Source of the DNA: Ignavibacteria bacterium
GTDB lineage: Bacteria > Bacteroidota > Ignavibacteria > Ignavibacteriales > Ignavibacteriaceae
DNA length: 64,000 nucleotides
Direction: 5' to 3'
NCBI GenBank assembly: GCA_030693705.1
Contig: JAUYAB010000041.1
Span: 124,001 to 188,000 of the forward strand
The notes beneath the pieces are model-generated. The model worked only from the letters and a program-made list of their open reading frames with translations. It made no database searches and had not been told where the DNA came from. Shown one piece after another: positions 1-9,300 of this stretch (its first letter is position 1; every line of letters starts with the position of its first letter). The translations under genes and the position numbers were made by a program.

Positions 1-929
1 ACCGCAAAGACTACAGCAACCAGATTTCTTCTTTTCGAGGTTTCTTCTTTTAAAAGAAAAAGAAATGCGGCAAGCAACAGCAGATGGAGGAAAATGGAAG
101 CGAGGAGCAGTCCATCATTGAAAGCATTCTGTTTTAACAAATTGGAGACGGCAAACGCATGTAAAGCTATTCCTGGAAGAAACGAATCGAATGGAGAAGC
201 CAATTTTTTTGTGAACTTCTCGTCGGAAACGCCGATCAAAATAATTTTTCCGCGAAGCTGCTGCAACTCTGGTGAGCTTTGTTTTACGAGCGAGAAAAAA
301 TCGAGAAGTTCAAACTTGTGAAATTTTTTCCATGAAGAGGTAACATTAACTTTTATGACTCCTTCGTTTTTTGAATCCGCTAATTGTGCGGCGAAGGCTT
401 TTTCATTATTTACCAGTAGTGGGATTCGCCCTTTATTTAACAGTTCCAAGTGCCCGGTAATGATCGAAGAATCAATTTCTTTTAGCGAAGGATATTCAAT
501 TCCGTCGGTTTGGGAATTATCGTTCGTGATATAAATATCTCCCGGAACGGAACTAAGTACAACATTTCCAGCCGATCTAATTTGCGAAACGAGCAAGTTA
601 TCATACATCGTTTGGATTGAATTTTTCCCGCTGAAAAAAACTTCGATCCCGATTTTCTTCACGCCGTATTTATTTAATTCATTAATGAGTAGCGCGTAGT
701 AACTTCTCTTCAAAGGCCAGCCGCCGAGCCGGGCAATGTCGTTTCCCGAAATATCGATAATTACAACATTAGTGTCTGGTGCAACTTCACCGCGAATATT
801 CTTAAAAATATTTTCGCATATTGCATTTGCGGAATCCGACCAACCCGGGAAAAAGATCGTCAGAAAAAATATCACAAGAACACTGATTGTTTTTATAATA
901 AATCGTTTGTTCCCTTTAGCTCTAAACAT
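1..929 (-). CDS. CHASE2 domain sensor protein (3' end outside window)
   Basis: An open frame starts at an ATG at 927-929 and runs left without a stop to the window edge, giving about 309 residues. A short N-terminal hydrophobic stretch (about residues 10-27) is followed by a region typical of CHASE2 extracellular sensor domains: TNVVIIDISGND, then GGWPLKRSYYALLINELNK, and near the end LRGKIILIGVSDE. At about residue 285 a strong hydrophobic segment rich in leucine begins, as expected for the membrane helices that follow CHASE2. In known families CHASE2 feeds adenylate cyclases, histidine kinases or Ser/Thr kinases; the output domain lies outside the window, so the signalling type cannot be told. 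It is divergent from the DUF255 gene at 1044. Confidence 0.75.
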   Translation of the reverse strand, partial: MFRAKGNKRFIIKTISVLVIFFLTIFFPGWSDSANAICENIFKNIRGEVAPDTNVVIIDISGNDIARLGGWPLKRSYYALLINELNKYGVKKIGIEVFFSGKNSIQTMYDNLLVSQIRSAGNVVLSSVPGDIYITNDNSQTDGIEYPSLKEIDSSIITGHLELLNKGRIPLLVNNEKAFAAQLADSKNEGVIKVNVTSSWKKFHKFELLDFFSLVKQSSPELQQLRGKIILIGVSDEKFTKKLASPFDSFLPGIALHAFAVSNLLKQNAFNDGLLLASIFLHLLLLAAFLFLLKEETSKRRNLVAVVFA

Positions 930-1043
930 TAATTTTCTTTAAAGAAATGATAAATAAATGATTCCTTACTTTAAAAATATAAAGATTTCGTTTCAATTTT
1001 TAATATTACTCTCACACATCTTAAAATAGTAGAAGAAGACAAA

Positions 1044-3131
1044 GTGGAAAATAGAATCCCAAATAGATTAGTGAATGAAAAAAGTCCTTATTTACTTCAA
1101 CATGCATTCAACCCGGTTGCTTGGCATGCATGGAACGATGAAGCCTTTAAGCTGGCAGAAGAAGAAGACAAACCGGTTTTTCTTTCAATCGGTTATTCAA
1201 CGTGCCATTGGTGCCACGTGATGGAAAAAGAATCATTTGAGGACGAAGAGATTGCTGCGCTGATGAATAAATCTTTTATCTCCATTAAAGTTGATAGAGA
1301 AGAACGGCCAGATATTGATGCGGTATATATGGCTGTGTGCCAGGCGCTTACCGGCAGCGGCGGATGGCCGTTAACTATTTTGATGACTCCCGACAAGAAA
1401 CCGTTTTTTGCCGGAACATATTTCCCAAAAGAAAGTAAATATGGAAGAACCGGATTAAAAGATTTGCTCCCAAAGGTTGAAACGTATTGGAAAACTCAGC
1501 GGCAAGACGTAATTGTTTCGGCGAACCAAATAACCGATGCAATGCAACAAACGAGTGATTCACGCTTTGGAAATGATTTCACAACTGCGATATTGGATTT
1601 GGCTTTCAGGCAATACAACGAACGGTTTGATCATCAATTTGGCGGATTTGGCAGCTCCCCGAAATTCCCAACACCGCATAATTTGATGTTTCTCATACGC
1701 TACTACCATCGCACAAAGAATAACGAAGCGCTTGAAATTGTTACAAAAACGTTAACGGAAATGCGCAAAGGAGGAATGTACGATCAAATCGGATTTGGAT
1801 TCCACCGCTATTCCACAGACAGGAAGTGGCTCGTTCCACATTTTGAAAAAATGTTGTACGATCAGGCGATGTTGTTGTTAGCCTTTACTGAAGCATACCA
1901 AATAACCGGTGATGAATTATTCAAACAGACGGTGTATGAAATCTATGATTACTTAAAACGCGAATTAACTGCTACAAACAGCGGATTCTTTTCTGCCGAA
2001 GATGCAGACAGTGAAGGAAAAGAAGGGAAATTTTATCTTTGGCGAACTGAAGAAATAAGAAAAATATTAGGCGAAGATGCCGGATTGTTCATCGATGTTT
2101 TTCAAATAAAAGAAGAAGGAAATTATCTTGAAGCATTTAAAGGTGAAAATCACGGAGAAAATATTCCTCATCTTCTAAAAATTGTTTTGGATTATGGGAC
2201 TGAACATAATCTAAACATCGAAGAACTGAACTTGAGAATATCACAGTCAACGAAAAAACTTTTTGATGAAAGAGAGAAAAGGATTCATCCACACAAGGAT
2301 GACAAAATTCTAACCGATTGGAACGGCTTGATGATAGCGGCTCTCGCAAAAGCCGGAGCTGTATTTGAAGAAGAGAAATTTATTAAAAGCGCTGAAACCG
2401 CCGCGCAGTTTGTTTTGAATACAATGCTAACTTTAGACGGTTTGCTGCTTCATCGTTTTAGAGATGATGACGCCGCGATAAATGGAAATCTTGATGATTA
2501 TGCTTTTACAATTTTCGCGCTGCTCGAATTATATGAAACGACGTTTGATTCTCAATATCTTTTAAGCGCTGTGAAACTTCAGAAAGCACTTGACAAATAT
2601 TTTTCGGATGAGGTTTACGGCGGTTATTTCTTCACTTCAGATTTTGCGGAAGCGCTTATTGTCCGACAAAAAGAAATTTATGACGGAGCGGTTCCTTCCG
2701 GCAACGCGGTGACAATGCTTAATCTTCTAAAACTAAGCAGATATACCGGTGAAACCAGCTATGAAAATAAAGCACTTGATCTGAGCCGCGCTTTCCATGA
2801 ACAGGTTAAAGCTACACCAATGGGGCACCCGTTTTTAATGATCGCGCTTGAGTTTATGCTTTCCGAAAGTTTTGAAATTGTAGTTGTCGGAAATCAACTT
2901 GATGAGAAAGTGAAGGACGCAATTTCAGTTTTAAGAAAAAAGTTTATCCCGAATAAAATTATCATTTTCAAAAATCCGGCAGATTCCACAGCATTGGATG
3001 AAATCTCAGAGTACACCAAACCACTTGTTGAACTTAACGGTGAACCCACATTTTATTTGTGCAAGAATTTCGCATGCGAACTGCCGGCGAATAATTTTAG
3101 TGAGATCGTGAGCAAACTTGGAATTGAGTAA
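1044..3131 (+). CDS. DUF255 thioredoxin-like protein (YyaL/SPATA20 family)
   Basis: This 695-residue protein matches the full length of the YyaL/spermatogenesis-associated protein 20 family. The first 165 residues or so form a thioredoxin-like domain with an STCHWCHVM motif (Cys54 and Cys57) preceded by the family hallmark [15 protein letters not shown]. The remainder resembles a six-hairpin glycosidase-type alpha/alpha toroid, with [15 protein letters not shown] and the GAVPSGNAV stretch. No signal peptide is visible, so it is probably cytoplasmic. The biochemical role of the family is not settled. The start is GTG at 1044, chosen because the conserved N-terminus begins right there. Its stop overlaps the next start by one base (TAATG), so the two genes are probably co-translated. 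Confidence 0.9.
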   Translation: MENRIPNRLVNEKSPYLLQHAFNPVAWHAWNDEAFKLAEEEDKPVFLSIGYSTCHWCHVMEKESFEDEEIAALMNKSFISIKVDREERPDIDAVYMAVCQALTGSGGWPLTILMTPDKKPFFAGTYFPKESKYGRTGLKDLLPKVETYWKTQRQDVIVSANQITDAMQQTSDSRFGNDFTTAILDLAFRQYNERFDHQFGGFGSSPKFPTPHNLMFLIRYYHRTKNNEALEIVTKTLTEMRKGGMYDQIGFGFHRYSTDRKWLVPHFEKMLYDQAMLLLAFTEAYQITGDELFKQTVYEIYDYLKRELTATNSGFFSAEDADSEGKEGKFYLWRTEEIRKILGEDAGLFIDVFQIKEEGNYLEAFKGENHGENIPHLLKIVLDYGTEHNLNIEELNLRISQSTKKLFDEREKRIHPHKDDKILTDWNGLMIAALAKAGAVFEEEKFIKSAETAAQFVLNTMLTLDGLLLHRFRDDDAAINGNLDDYAFTIFALLELYETTFDSQYLLSAVKLQKALDKYFSDEVYGGYFFTSDFAEALIVRQKEIYDGAVPSGNAVTMLNLLKLSRYTGETSYENKALDLSRAFHEQVKATPMGHPFLMIALEFMLSESFEIVVVGNQLDEKVKDAISVLRKKFIPNKIIIFKNPADSTALDEISEYTKPLVELNGEPTFYLCKNFACELPANNFSEIVSKLGIE

Positions 3132-3355
3132 TGAACTTCGATGTACCTCAAATAGGAAAGATGCTAATACTGTTTGGAGGAATTATTGTGCTTGTTGGAC
3201 TTATTCTTTTGTCGTTGGGTAAACTTCCGTTTCTCGGTAAACTTCCCGGTGACATTATCATCCAAAAGAAGGATTTTACTTTTTACTTTCCAATCATGAC
3301 CTCGCTTCTTTTAAGCTTGCTCATTTCTTTGATCCTTTATCTTTTTAAAAAATAA
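3131..3355 (+). CDS. DUF2905 family small membrane protein
   Basis: A 74-residue protein with two hydrophobic helices (about residues 8-28 and 52-72) separated by a loop containing GKLPFLGKLPGDI, the conserved signature of DUF2905. The family is widespread, membrane-embedded and of unknown function. It is translationally coupled to the DUF255 gene through a TAATG junction and is followed within a few bases by a strong hairpin terminator. Confidence 0.85.
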   Translation: MNFDVPQIGKMLILFGGIIVLVGLILLSLGKLPFLGKLPGDIIIQKKDFTFYFPIMTSLLLSLLISLILYLFKK

Positions 3356-3378
3356 AAAGCCCGAACGAATCGGGCTTT
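3356..3378. terminator. Bidirectional hairpin terminator
   Basis: A perfect 9-bp stem (AAAGCCCGA / TCGGGCTTT) with a 5-base loop lies between two convergent genes. The A-rich and T-rich flanks give a T tract in both directions, so it can end both the DUF2905 transcript and the TlpA-like transcript. Confidence 0.8.
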
Positions 3379-3396
3379 AATCTCTAAATACAAGTT

Positions 3397-3885
3397 CTAA
3401 TTTTTCAGTAGACTTTTAATTCCGTTAGCCAAAGTTTCCTTAGGTACTAATCCCACATGCTTATCAACGATGTTTCCTTTTTTATCGATTAAAAAAGAAG
3501 TTGGGATGCCGGAAACTCCACCAAAAAGTTTTGCCGTCGCTTGATCGCCATAGACCACAGTATAATTAATTCCATAACTTTTTATAAATCCCGGAACATC
3601 TGGCTTTGTGTCTGAATCAACCGAAATGCCGAGAATAACGAGATCCTTTTTAAATTCTTTTTGCAACTCAATCAAATCGGGAATCCCTTTTCTACACGGC
3701 GGGCACCATGTTGCCCAAAAATCGATGATGACGATTTTATTTTTATAATCGGAAAGTTTTACGGTTTTGCCGTCAACGCTTTTAAGTGAAAAATCGGGAG
3801 CTTTTTTCTCTTGCGCGAACGTAGCATTAGAGAACATGAACATGATCAAAACAAAAACCGCAAACGGCGCTAAAATATTTTTCAT
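3397..3885 (-). CDS. TlpA/ResA-like thiol-disulfide oxidoreductase
   Basis: This 162-residue protein begins with a signal peptide or membrane anchor (hydrophobic residues 5-22, possible cleavage after the TFAQ stretch). It has a thioredoxin/AhpC-TSA fold: APDFSLKSVDGK, then FWATWCPPCRKG with redox-active Cys61 and Cys64, and a cis-proline loop at SGIPTSFLID. Such proteins reduce or shuffle disulfides on the outer face of the inner membrane, for example during cytochrome c maturation, but no cytochrome genes are nearby to fix the role. It ends with TAG, showing that TAG is an ordinary stop codon in this genome. Confidence 0.88.
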   Translation of the reverse strand: MKNILAPFAVFVLIMFMFSNATFAQEKKAPDFSLKSVDGKTVKLSDYKNKIVIIDFWATWCPPCRKGIPDLIELQKEFKKDLVILGISVDSDTKPDVPGFIKSYGINYTVVYGDQATAKLFGGVSGIPTSFLIDKKGNIVDKHVGLVPKETLANGIKSLLKN

Positions 3886-3937
3886 ACAATTCCTTATTAA
3901 TTTTTCAGTATGATGATAATAATTGAGTAAGGATTCA

Positions 3938-4156
3938 CTAATTGGTGGTTTGTCCGGTCTTATTATAAAATGGCGGGTAAGGTCCGCTTTCCGGTTCTTT
4001 TTTCGTGTTATTCAAAATAAAAAAGAAGAGAAGCACAAGTAGGAACACGATCGTCTCGATCCGGCTTTTTAATTTGGGATTCATTAAAGGTTTTTTCCCT
4101 TGCAGTGCCGTTTTCCCGATTTGGCGGGGTTGATTTTTTTTCTTTTCTTTTGCCAT
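3938..4156 (-). CDS. Small single-pass membrane protein, unknown
   Basis: A 72-residue protein with a very basic N-terminus (MAKEKKKNQPRQ), one hydrophobic helix at about residues 35-50 and a short proline-rich tail. I recognise no family. Basic N-terminus and single helix suggest the N-terminus stays in the cytoplasm. It lies 52 bases upstream of the TlpA-like gene on the same strand and may share its transcript. Confidence 0.55.
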   Translation of the reverse strand: MAKEKKKNQPRQIGKTALQGKKPLMNPKLKSRIETIVFLLVLLFFFILNNTKKEPESGPYPPFYNKTGQTTN

Positions 4157-4297
4157 AATGCTTTCGAGTTATATTATAAATTCACTTAGAGAAAATAAAA
4201 AAATATTTCGATTAAAATAAGCCTAATCTGTTCCACTTGACTATTAACCTTTGCCGGATTTACGTAATTTTGAATAAATCAGTTTAGGAATTATTTA

Positions 4298-5767
4298 ATG
4301 GACGACCTTCTTTTTTCGCAGTTTATTGGACCAAAGGGAGAGAACCTATCTCTTCTCAAAACTTTTATAGAAAAAATTCTGAGTGAGCAGAAATTATGGC
4401 GGGAAGATTATTTCGCTTGTGATCCTTCGCTTTATCAAAAAAAAGATTACAATAGCGAAAAACTTACCATTGAGTTTGAAAAATTTTTAGAGCGAAGCAA
4501 AAAGCATTTTCCGTTTTTTCATCCACGTTATGCGGCGCAGATGGCAAAAGATCCGTCAATTCCAACGATACTCGGTTATTTAACGTTCATGCTTTCCAAT
4601 CCCAATAATCATGCTTACGAAGGGGGACCGGTTACTACGGAAATGGAAATGGAAGTGGTTGATCTTCTCTTAAAAATGGTTGAATATAAAACCGGCTGGG
4701 GACATTTAACAAGCGGCGGCTCTCTGGCGAATATGGAAGCGCTTTGGGCTGCCCGTGATTATTACAAAAAAGGAACCGTTTACTTTTCGGAAGTTTCTCA
4801 TTATTCATGGAAGCGGATTTGTAAAATTCTAAATATCGATTCGTTCAAAGAAATTCCGGTTGATATAAATTTTAGAATGGATTGCACTAAACTTGAAGAT
4901 GAGCTAAAGAAAAGCGAAGCGATGATGGTTGTGGCAAATCTCGGTTCTACCGGAACGGGGAGTGTTGATAATATTGAGGAAATTCTTGAGTTGAAAAAGA
5001 AATACAATTTTCATCTCCATATTGATGCTGCATACGGCGGATTTTTTAGATCGATTATTTTGGATGAAAATTATAATCATTCTTCGCAAAAAACTCCCTT
5101 AAGCGGGCACACGGAAAAGCAATTGCAACTTTTATCGGAATCGGACTCAATTACAATAGACCCGCATAAACAAGGCTCGGTCTCATACGGCGCCGGTGCG
5201 GTTCTTTACAAAAATGAAGAACTGCGAGACATCATTCTCAATACGGCGCCTTACACCTATCATAAATTGGATAAACCGAATATCGGCATGTTTTCACTCG
5301 AAGGTTCCCGTTCGGGGGCAACGGCTGCGGCTTGTTATTTAACGTATAAAGTTATTCCGCCGAACAATTCGGGAATTGGCGAGTTGTTATCGCAAACCAT
5401 TCTCGCATCACAAAAATTTTACCAGATGATCGGGCAGAGTGAAAATTATGATAACCTAAACTTCCCGGATTTAGATATCAATTGTTTTTTCAGAAGATCG
5501 TATGGAAAGAATATTTCCGAAGTAAACGAACGGACACTTGCGATCTATCATCTTCTCTCGGTAGAAGCTGAAAATCCAGAATTTATTCTTTCAAAGTTTG
5601 TGCTCTCACCGGAGATAACGAAAACGGTACTCCCGGAATATGAGAACCCAAAGAACGAATCGTTAATCGCTTTGCGTGCAGTTTTTATGAAGCATTGGTA
5701 CACCGCGGATGATTTTTACTATCTTAAAAAATTGATTGATGTTTTGGAATTAAAAGCAAAGCTGTAA
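4298..5767 (+). CDS. Pyridoxal-phosphate-dependent decarboxylase (group II)
   Basis: A 489-residue enzyme of the group II PLP decarboxylase family (relatives of aromatic amino acid, glutamate and tyrosine decarboxylases). The PLP-binding lysine is in SITIDPHKQGSVSYGAG (about Lys291). Upstream are LTSGGSLANMEALWAARD and the HIDAAYGG segment that carries the cofactor-binding aspartate. The substrate cannot be told from sequence alone: amino acid decarboxylation to an amine is the family reaction. No signal peptide is present. The gene is followed after 28 bases by an ABC ATPase gene on the same strand, which may be co-transcribed, although no functional link is obvious. Confidence 0.85.
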   Translation: MDDLLFSQFIGPKGENLSLLKTFIEKILSEQKLWREDYFACDPSLYQKKDYNSEKLTIEFEKFLERSKKHFPFFHPRYAAQMAKDPSIPTILGYLTFMLSNPNNHAYEGGPVTTEMEMEVVDLLLKMVEYKTGWGHLTSGGSLANMEALWAARDYYKKGTVYFSEVSHYSWKRICKILNIDSFKEIPVDINFRMDCTKLEDELKKSEAMMVVANLGSTGTGSVDNIEEILELKKKYNFHLHIDAAYGGFFRSIILDENYNHSSQKTPLSGHTEKQLQLLSESDSITIDPHKQGSVSYGAGAVLYKNEELRDIILNTAPYTYHKLDKPNIGMFSLEGSRSGATAAACYLTYKVIPPNNSGIGELLSQTILASQKFYQMIGQSENYDNLNFPDLDINCFFRRSYGKNISEVNERTLAIYHLLSVEAENPEFILSKFVLSPEITKTVLPEYENPKNESLIALRAVFMKHWYTADDFYYLKKLIDVLELKAKL

Positions 5768-5795
5768 TTTTATATTGAAGATTAAAGAGTAAAGT

Positions 5796-6527
5796 ATGAT
5801 TGAAATAAAAAATCTCCATAAAAGTTTCGGATCTAAAAAAGTTTTAGCCGGCGTAAATTTGAATATCCATGACGGTGAAACCATTGTTATCATTGGGCGA
5901 AGCGGCTGCGGAAAAAGTGTGTTGCTTAAACATATTGTCGGATTACTTTCTCCCGATGAAGGTTTTGTAAAAGTAGGAGGCAAAATAATCAGCGAGCTTT
6001 CCGAAAAAGAGTTGTACGAAGTTAGACGAAATTTCGGTTTCCTATTCCAAGGCGCCGCTTTGTTTGATTCGATGACCGTTGGAGAAAATGTTGCACTGCC
6101 TCTGGTTGAGGCAAATATAAAAACCGATGAGAATGAAATTATTAAATTAGTGGAAGAGAAACTTGAACTGGTTGGACTTTCGGGAATTCAAAATCTTAAA
6201 CCGAGCGAACTCTCCGGCGGAATGAAAAAACGGGTTGGACTTGCACGTGCGTTGATTACCAATCCAAATTATATTTTGTACGATGAACCAACCACCGGGC
6301 TTGACCCGATCATGTCTGATTCAATTGACAATCTTATAAAAGAATTAGCCGAAAAATTAAAAGTTACTTCGATCGTTGTTACACATGACATGTTCAGCGT
6401 AAAAAACGTAGCGCACAAAGTCGCAATGATGCATGAGGGAATAATCCATTTTATTGGAAATATTAATGAACTTGAAAATTCCACCGATGAGATTATGGCT
6501 GAATTTATTAAACGGACGGAAAGCTAA
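5796..6527 (+). CDS. ABC transporter ATP-binding protein, MlaF-like
   Basis: A 243-residue ABC ATPase. Walker A is GRSGCGKS (about residues 33-40), the signature motif is LSGGMKKR, Walker B is ILYDEPTTGLDP, and the switch histidine is in VVTHDM. The sequence, including GLLSPDEGFVKVGG and FLFQGAALFDSMTVGENV, is closest to MlaF/Ttg2A ATPases that power phospholipid trafficking between the membranes through an MlaE permease and an Mce-domain MlaD. Neither partner is next to it here, so they would have to be encoded elsewhere. The stop codon overlaps an ATG (TAATG) that opens only a 31-codon frame running into a hairpin. Confidence 0.85.
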   Translation: MIEIKNLHKSFGSKKVLAGVNLNIHDGETIVIIGRSGCGKSVLLKHIVGLLSPDEGFVKVGGKIISELSEKELYEVRRNFGFLFQGAALFDSMTVGENVALPLVEANIKTDENEIIKLVEEKLELVGLSGIQNLKPSELSGGMKKRVGLARALITNPNYILYDEPTTGLDPIMSDSIDNLIKELAEKLKVTSIVVTHDMFSVKNVAHKVAMMHEGIIHFIGNINELENSTDEIMAEFIKRTES

Positions 6528-6538
6528 TGTCAGCAAAA

Positions 6539-6620
6539 AAAAAGCCCATTCCTAACCTTTCCCAAAGAGATGGGAATTTTGATTCCCTCTTTGGGGGACA
6601 GATGGCTTTTAGTTATTTTT
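6539..6620. terminator. Long hairpin between mlaF-like gene and proS
   Basis: A nested hairpin: CCCAAAGAG (6561-6569) pairs with CTCTTTGGG (ending 6595), with an inner GGGAA/TTCCC stem, all framed by AAAAGCC and GGCTTTT followed by a T-rich run. It could act as a terminator after the ABC ATPase, and its composition also resembles dispersed palindromic repeats. The outer pairing is interrupted, so termination is inference. Confidence 0.5.
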
Positions 6621-6660
6621 AAAAAGAAATTTATCAACTCCATTTCCAAAGAAATAAAAT

Positions 6661-8346
6661 ATGAAATTCAGTAAATCATTTATTCCAACCTTAAAAGAAG
6701 TACCGAATGATGCGGTAGTTACAAGTCATGTTTTAATGCTGCGCACCGGAATGATCCGCTCTCTTGGCGCCGGCATCTATTCCTTTTTACCGCTTGGGTA
6801 CAAAGTTGTAAAAAAAATATCCGAAATTATCCGTGAAGAAATGGATGCTATCGGCGGACAGGAATTTCATTTGCCGGCGTTAAATCCAAAAGAAATTTGG
6901 GAAGAAACCGGAAGAGTAGAAGCGTTCGGCGATATTCTTTTTCAAATTAAAAATCGTGATTACGTTCTTGCACCAACGCACGAAGAGATTGTGACTTATC
7001 ACGCAAGGAAAGCTTTAAAATCATACAAAGAATTGCCGCAGATATGGTATCAGATACAAACAAAATTTAGAAACGAAGCCCGTCCACGCAGCGGTGTTAT
7101 CCGCGGCAGACAGTTTTTAATGAAAGATGCTTATTCATTCGACTCTTCTTATGAAAATCTTGATTCTTCGTATCAATTGCATGACGGCGCATATCGAAAA
7201 ATTTTCGACCGTTGCGGATTAAAATATTTTGTCGTAGGCGCTTCAAGCGGCGCTATGGGCGGAAGCGGTTCGGAAGAATTTATGGTTAAATCCGATGCCG
7301 GTGAAGATACCGTAGCCTACTGCGAAAGCTGCGGTTATGCGGCTAATGTTGAAGTTGCATCTTCGAAAGTTTCGCCTAAAGAAAGAGATGCCGAAAGCAA
7401 AACCATTTATGAAATATCAACACCGAATGTAAAATCGATTGATGAACTTTGTGTTTTTTTGAAAATTGATGAAAAGGAATGCGCAAAATCCCGCGTGGTT
7501 ATGCACGATAACAAGGTTGTCTTACTTTTGATGCTCGGTAACGATGAAGTAAATGAAACGAAAATCGAATCGATCTTGGGTGGAACCGTTCGCCCCGCGC
7601 ATCCGGAAGAATTAAAAGAAATAACCGGCGCAGATGCGGGTTCAATTGGTCCGGTTGGATTTAACGGAAGAATTCTTGCCGATCTTCGTTTAAAAGATGC
7701 GAATAATCTTTACAGCGGCGCAAATAAAAATGATTATCACATCGGCGGAATTGATTTGGCTCGCGATGTAAAAAATATTGAATATGTTGATCTCCGAATT
7801 GTTAAATCAGGCGAAGGTTGTCCAAAGTGTAATAAGATGCTCGATGTATTTACCGCAATAGAACTCGGGCATATTTTCAAACTCGGTACAAAATATTCCG
7901 ATGCAATGGGTGCGACATTTCTTGATGAAAACGGGAAAGAGAATCCGTTGATAATGGGAAGTTATGGTATTGGTGTTGATCGTGTGATGGCGTGCTTTAT
8001 AGAACAACATCACGATGAAAAAGGAATTGTTTGGGATAAAACACTTGCACCGTTCGATATTCACTTGCTTGCATTGAATTTGAAAAATCAAACGATAGCG
8101 GAAACATCAGAAAAAGTTTATAAAGAATTGCAAGATGCGGGATTCCAAGTTCTCTTTGATGATCGTGTTGACGCCGGAGCCGGATTTAAGTTTAACGATG
8201 CTGATCTGCTTGGAATGCCGATTCAAGTAATTATCGGAGAGAAAAAAATGAAAGAAGGAAAAGTAGAAGTGAAAATCAGGAAGACCGATGAACGGTTTGA
8301 TGTTGAAATTGAAAAGTTAATTGAATTTTTAAAAGCTTTGGATTAA
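6661..8346 (+). CDS. proS: Prolyl-tRNA synthetase
   Basis: Charges tRNA-Pro with proline in the cytoplasm. The 561-residue length fits the bacterial type that carries an editing (INS) domain between motifs 2 and 3. Seen in sequence: motif 1 region TGMIRSLGAGIYSFLPLGYK, motif 2 TKFRNEARPRSG followed by RQFLMKDAYSF, an insertion at roughly residues 220-400 that would hydrolyse mis-charged Ala-tRNA, motif 3 at GSYGIGVDRVMA, and a C-terminal anticodon-binding domain ending in DVEIEKLIEFLKAL. It is a class II synthetase. Fifteen bases separate it from the downstream methyltransferase gene. Confidence 0.97.
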   Translation: MKFSKSFIPTLKEVPNDAVVTSHVLMLRTGMIRSLGAGIYSFLPLGYKVVKKISEIIREEMDAIGGQEFHLPALNPKEIWEETGRVEAFGDILFQIKNRDYVLAPTHEEIVTYHARKALKSYKELPQIWYQIQTKFRNEARPRSGVIRGRQFLMKDAYSFDSSYENLDSSYQLHDGAYRKIFDRCGLKYFVVGASSGAMGGSGSEEFMVKSDAGEDTVAYCESCGYAANVEVASSKVSPKERDAESKTIYEISTPNVKSIDELCVFLKIDEKECAKSRVVMHDNKVVLLLMLGNDEVNETKIESILGGTVRPAHPEELKEITGADAGSIGPVGFNGRILADLRLKDANNLYSGANKNDYHIGGIDLARDVKNIEYVDLRIVKSGEGCPKCNKMLDVFTAIELGHIFKLGTKYSDAMGATFLDENGKENPLIMGSYGIGVDRVMACFIEQHHDEKGIVWDKTLAPFDIHLLALNLKNQTIAETSEKVYKELQDAGFQVLFDDRVDAGAGFKFNDADLLGMPIQVIIGEKKMKEGKVEVKIRKTDERFDVEIEKLIEFLKALD

Positions 8347-8361
8347 TCAGAGAAAATTAAT

Positions 8362-9300
8362 ATGAAAGTTAAAGAAACACTTTTTCCATATTTGGAGTCT
8401 TCTGTTAAAACGATCGTGGATAACGGGGAAACCGGCGAGGTGTTGGAAAATTATGAGGATGAAAAATTTGATTTAATTATTACTTCACCACCTTATAATA
8501 TTGGAAAAAGTTATGAAGCAAAACAATCAATTGAGAAGTATTTAGAAACGCAAGAAATTATTATTGATAAATTGCTTCGAGTTCTTTCATCCCGCGGAAG
8601 CATCTGTTGGCAGGTTGGAAATTATGTTGATAAAGGTGAAGTATTTCCATTAGATATTTATTTTTACCAAATATTTAAGAAATATGGATTGAAATTAAGA
8701 AATAGAATTATTTGGCATTTTGGACACGGTCTTCACGCTTCAAAAAGATTTTCCGGTCGATATGAAACCATTTTGTGGTTTACAAAAACCGATGACTATA
8801 TATTCAATCTTGATCCAATAAGAGTTCCTTCAAAATATCCGGGAAAACTTCATTTCAAAGGACCTAAGAGAGGAATGCCTTCTGGCAATCCAAACGGGAA
8901 AAACCCGTCTGATATTTGGGAAATAGTCGTCGAAGATTGGGAGGAAGGATTATGGAATATCCCAAATGTAAAATCGAACCATCCTGAAAAAACAATTCAT
9001 CCGTGCCAGTTTCCGATTGAGTTGGTTGAACGATGTGTATTGGCTTTGACTAATGAAAATAGTTGGGTTCTTGATCCATATGCGGGAGTTGGTTCAACGC
9101 TTATAGCTTCAATAAAAAACAATAGAAATTCTGTCGGTATTGAAAAAGAGGAAGATTACTGTAAAATATCTCAAAAGAGAATTCAAGATTATAAAGACGG
9201 AGAACTTAAATTTCGTCCAATTAACAAACCAATTCACCAACCTTCGCAAAAGGACAAAGTCGCTCAAATGCCTATTGAGTGGCTGAAGAAAAGTGTATGA
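8362..9300 (+). CDS. Type II DNA methyltransferase (N4-cytosine/N6-adenine, beta class)
   Basis: A 312-residue DNA methyltransferase. Catalytic motif IV is TSPPYN at residues 41-46 and the AdoMet-binding motif I is DPYAGVGST near residue 238; the order IV then I marks the beta class. SPPY is the usual catalytic motif of N4-cytosine methyltransferases. The KTIHPCQFPIELVERC stretch is motif X-like. The downstream gene resembles BglII endonuclease, whose partner methylates N4 of cytosine, so this enzyme very likely protects a GATC-centred site in this cell. The stop overlaps the next start (ATGA), giving tight coupling. Confidence 0.9.
   Translation: MKVKETLFPYLESSVKTIVDNGETGEVLENYEDEKFDLIITSPPYNIGKSYEAKQSIEKYLETQEIIIDKLLRVLSSRGSICWQVGNYVDKGEVFPLDIYFYQIFKKYGLKLRNRIIWHFGHGLHASKRFSGRYETILWFTKTDDYIFNLDPIRVPSKYPGKLHFKGPKRGMPSGNPNGKNPSDIWEIVVEDWEEGLWNIPNVKSNHPEKTIHPCQFPIELVERCVLALTNENSWVLDPYAGVGSTLIASIKNNRNSVGIEKEEDYCKISQKRIQDYKDGELKFRPINKPIHQPSQKDKVAQMPIEWLKKSV

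Noticed and set aside
6527-6622. Short gene MSAKKKPIP... after the MlaF-like gene
   Set aside because: Only 31 codons, mostly within a palindrome, and no recognisable protein feature; kept only as a note under findings.
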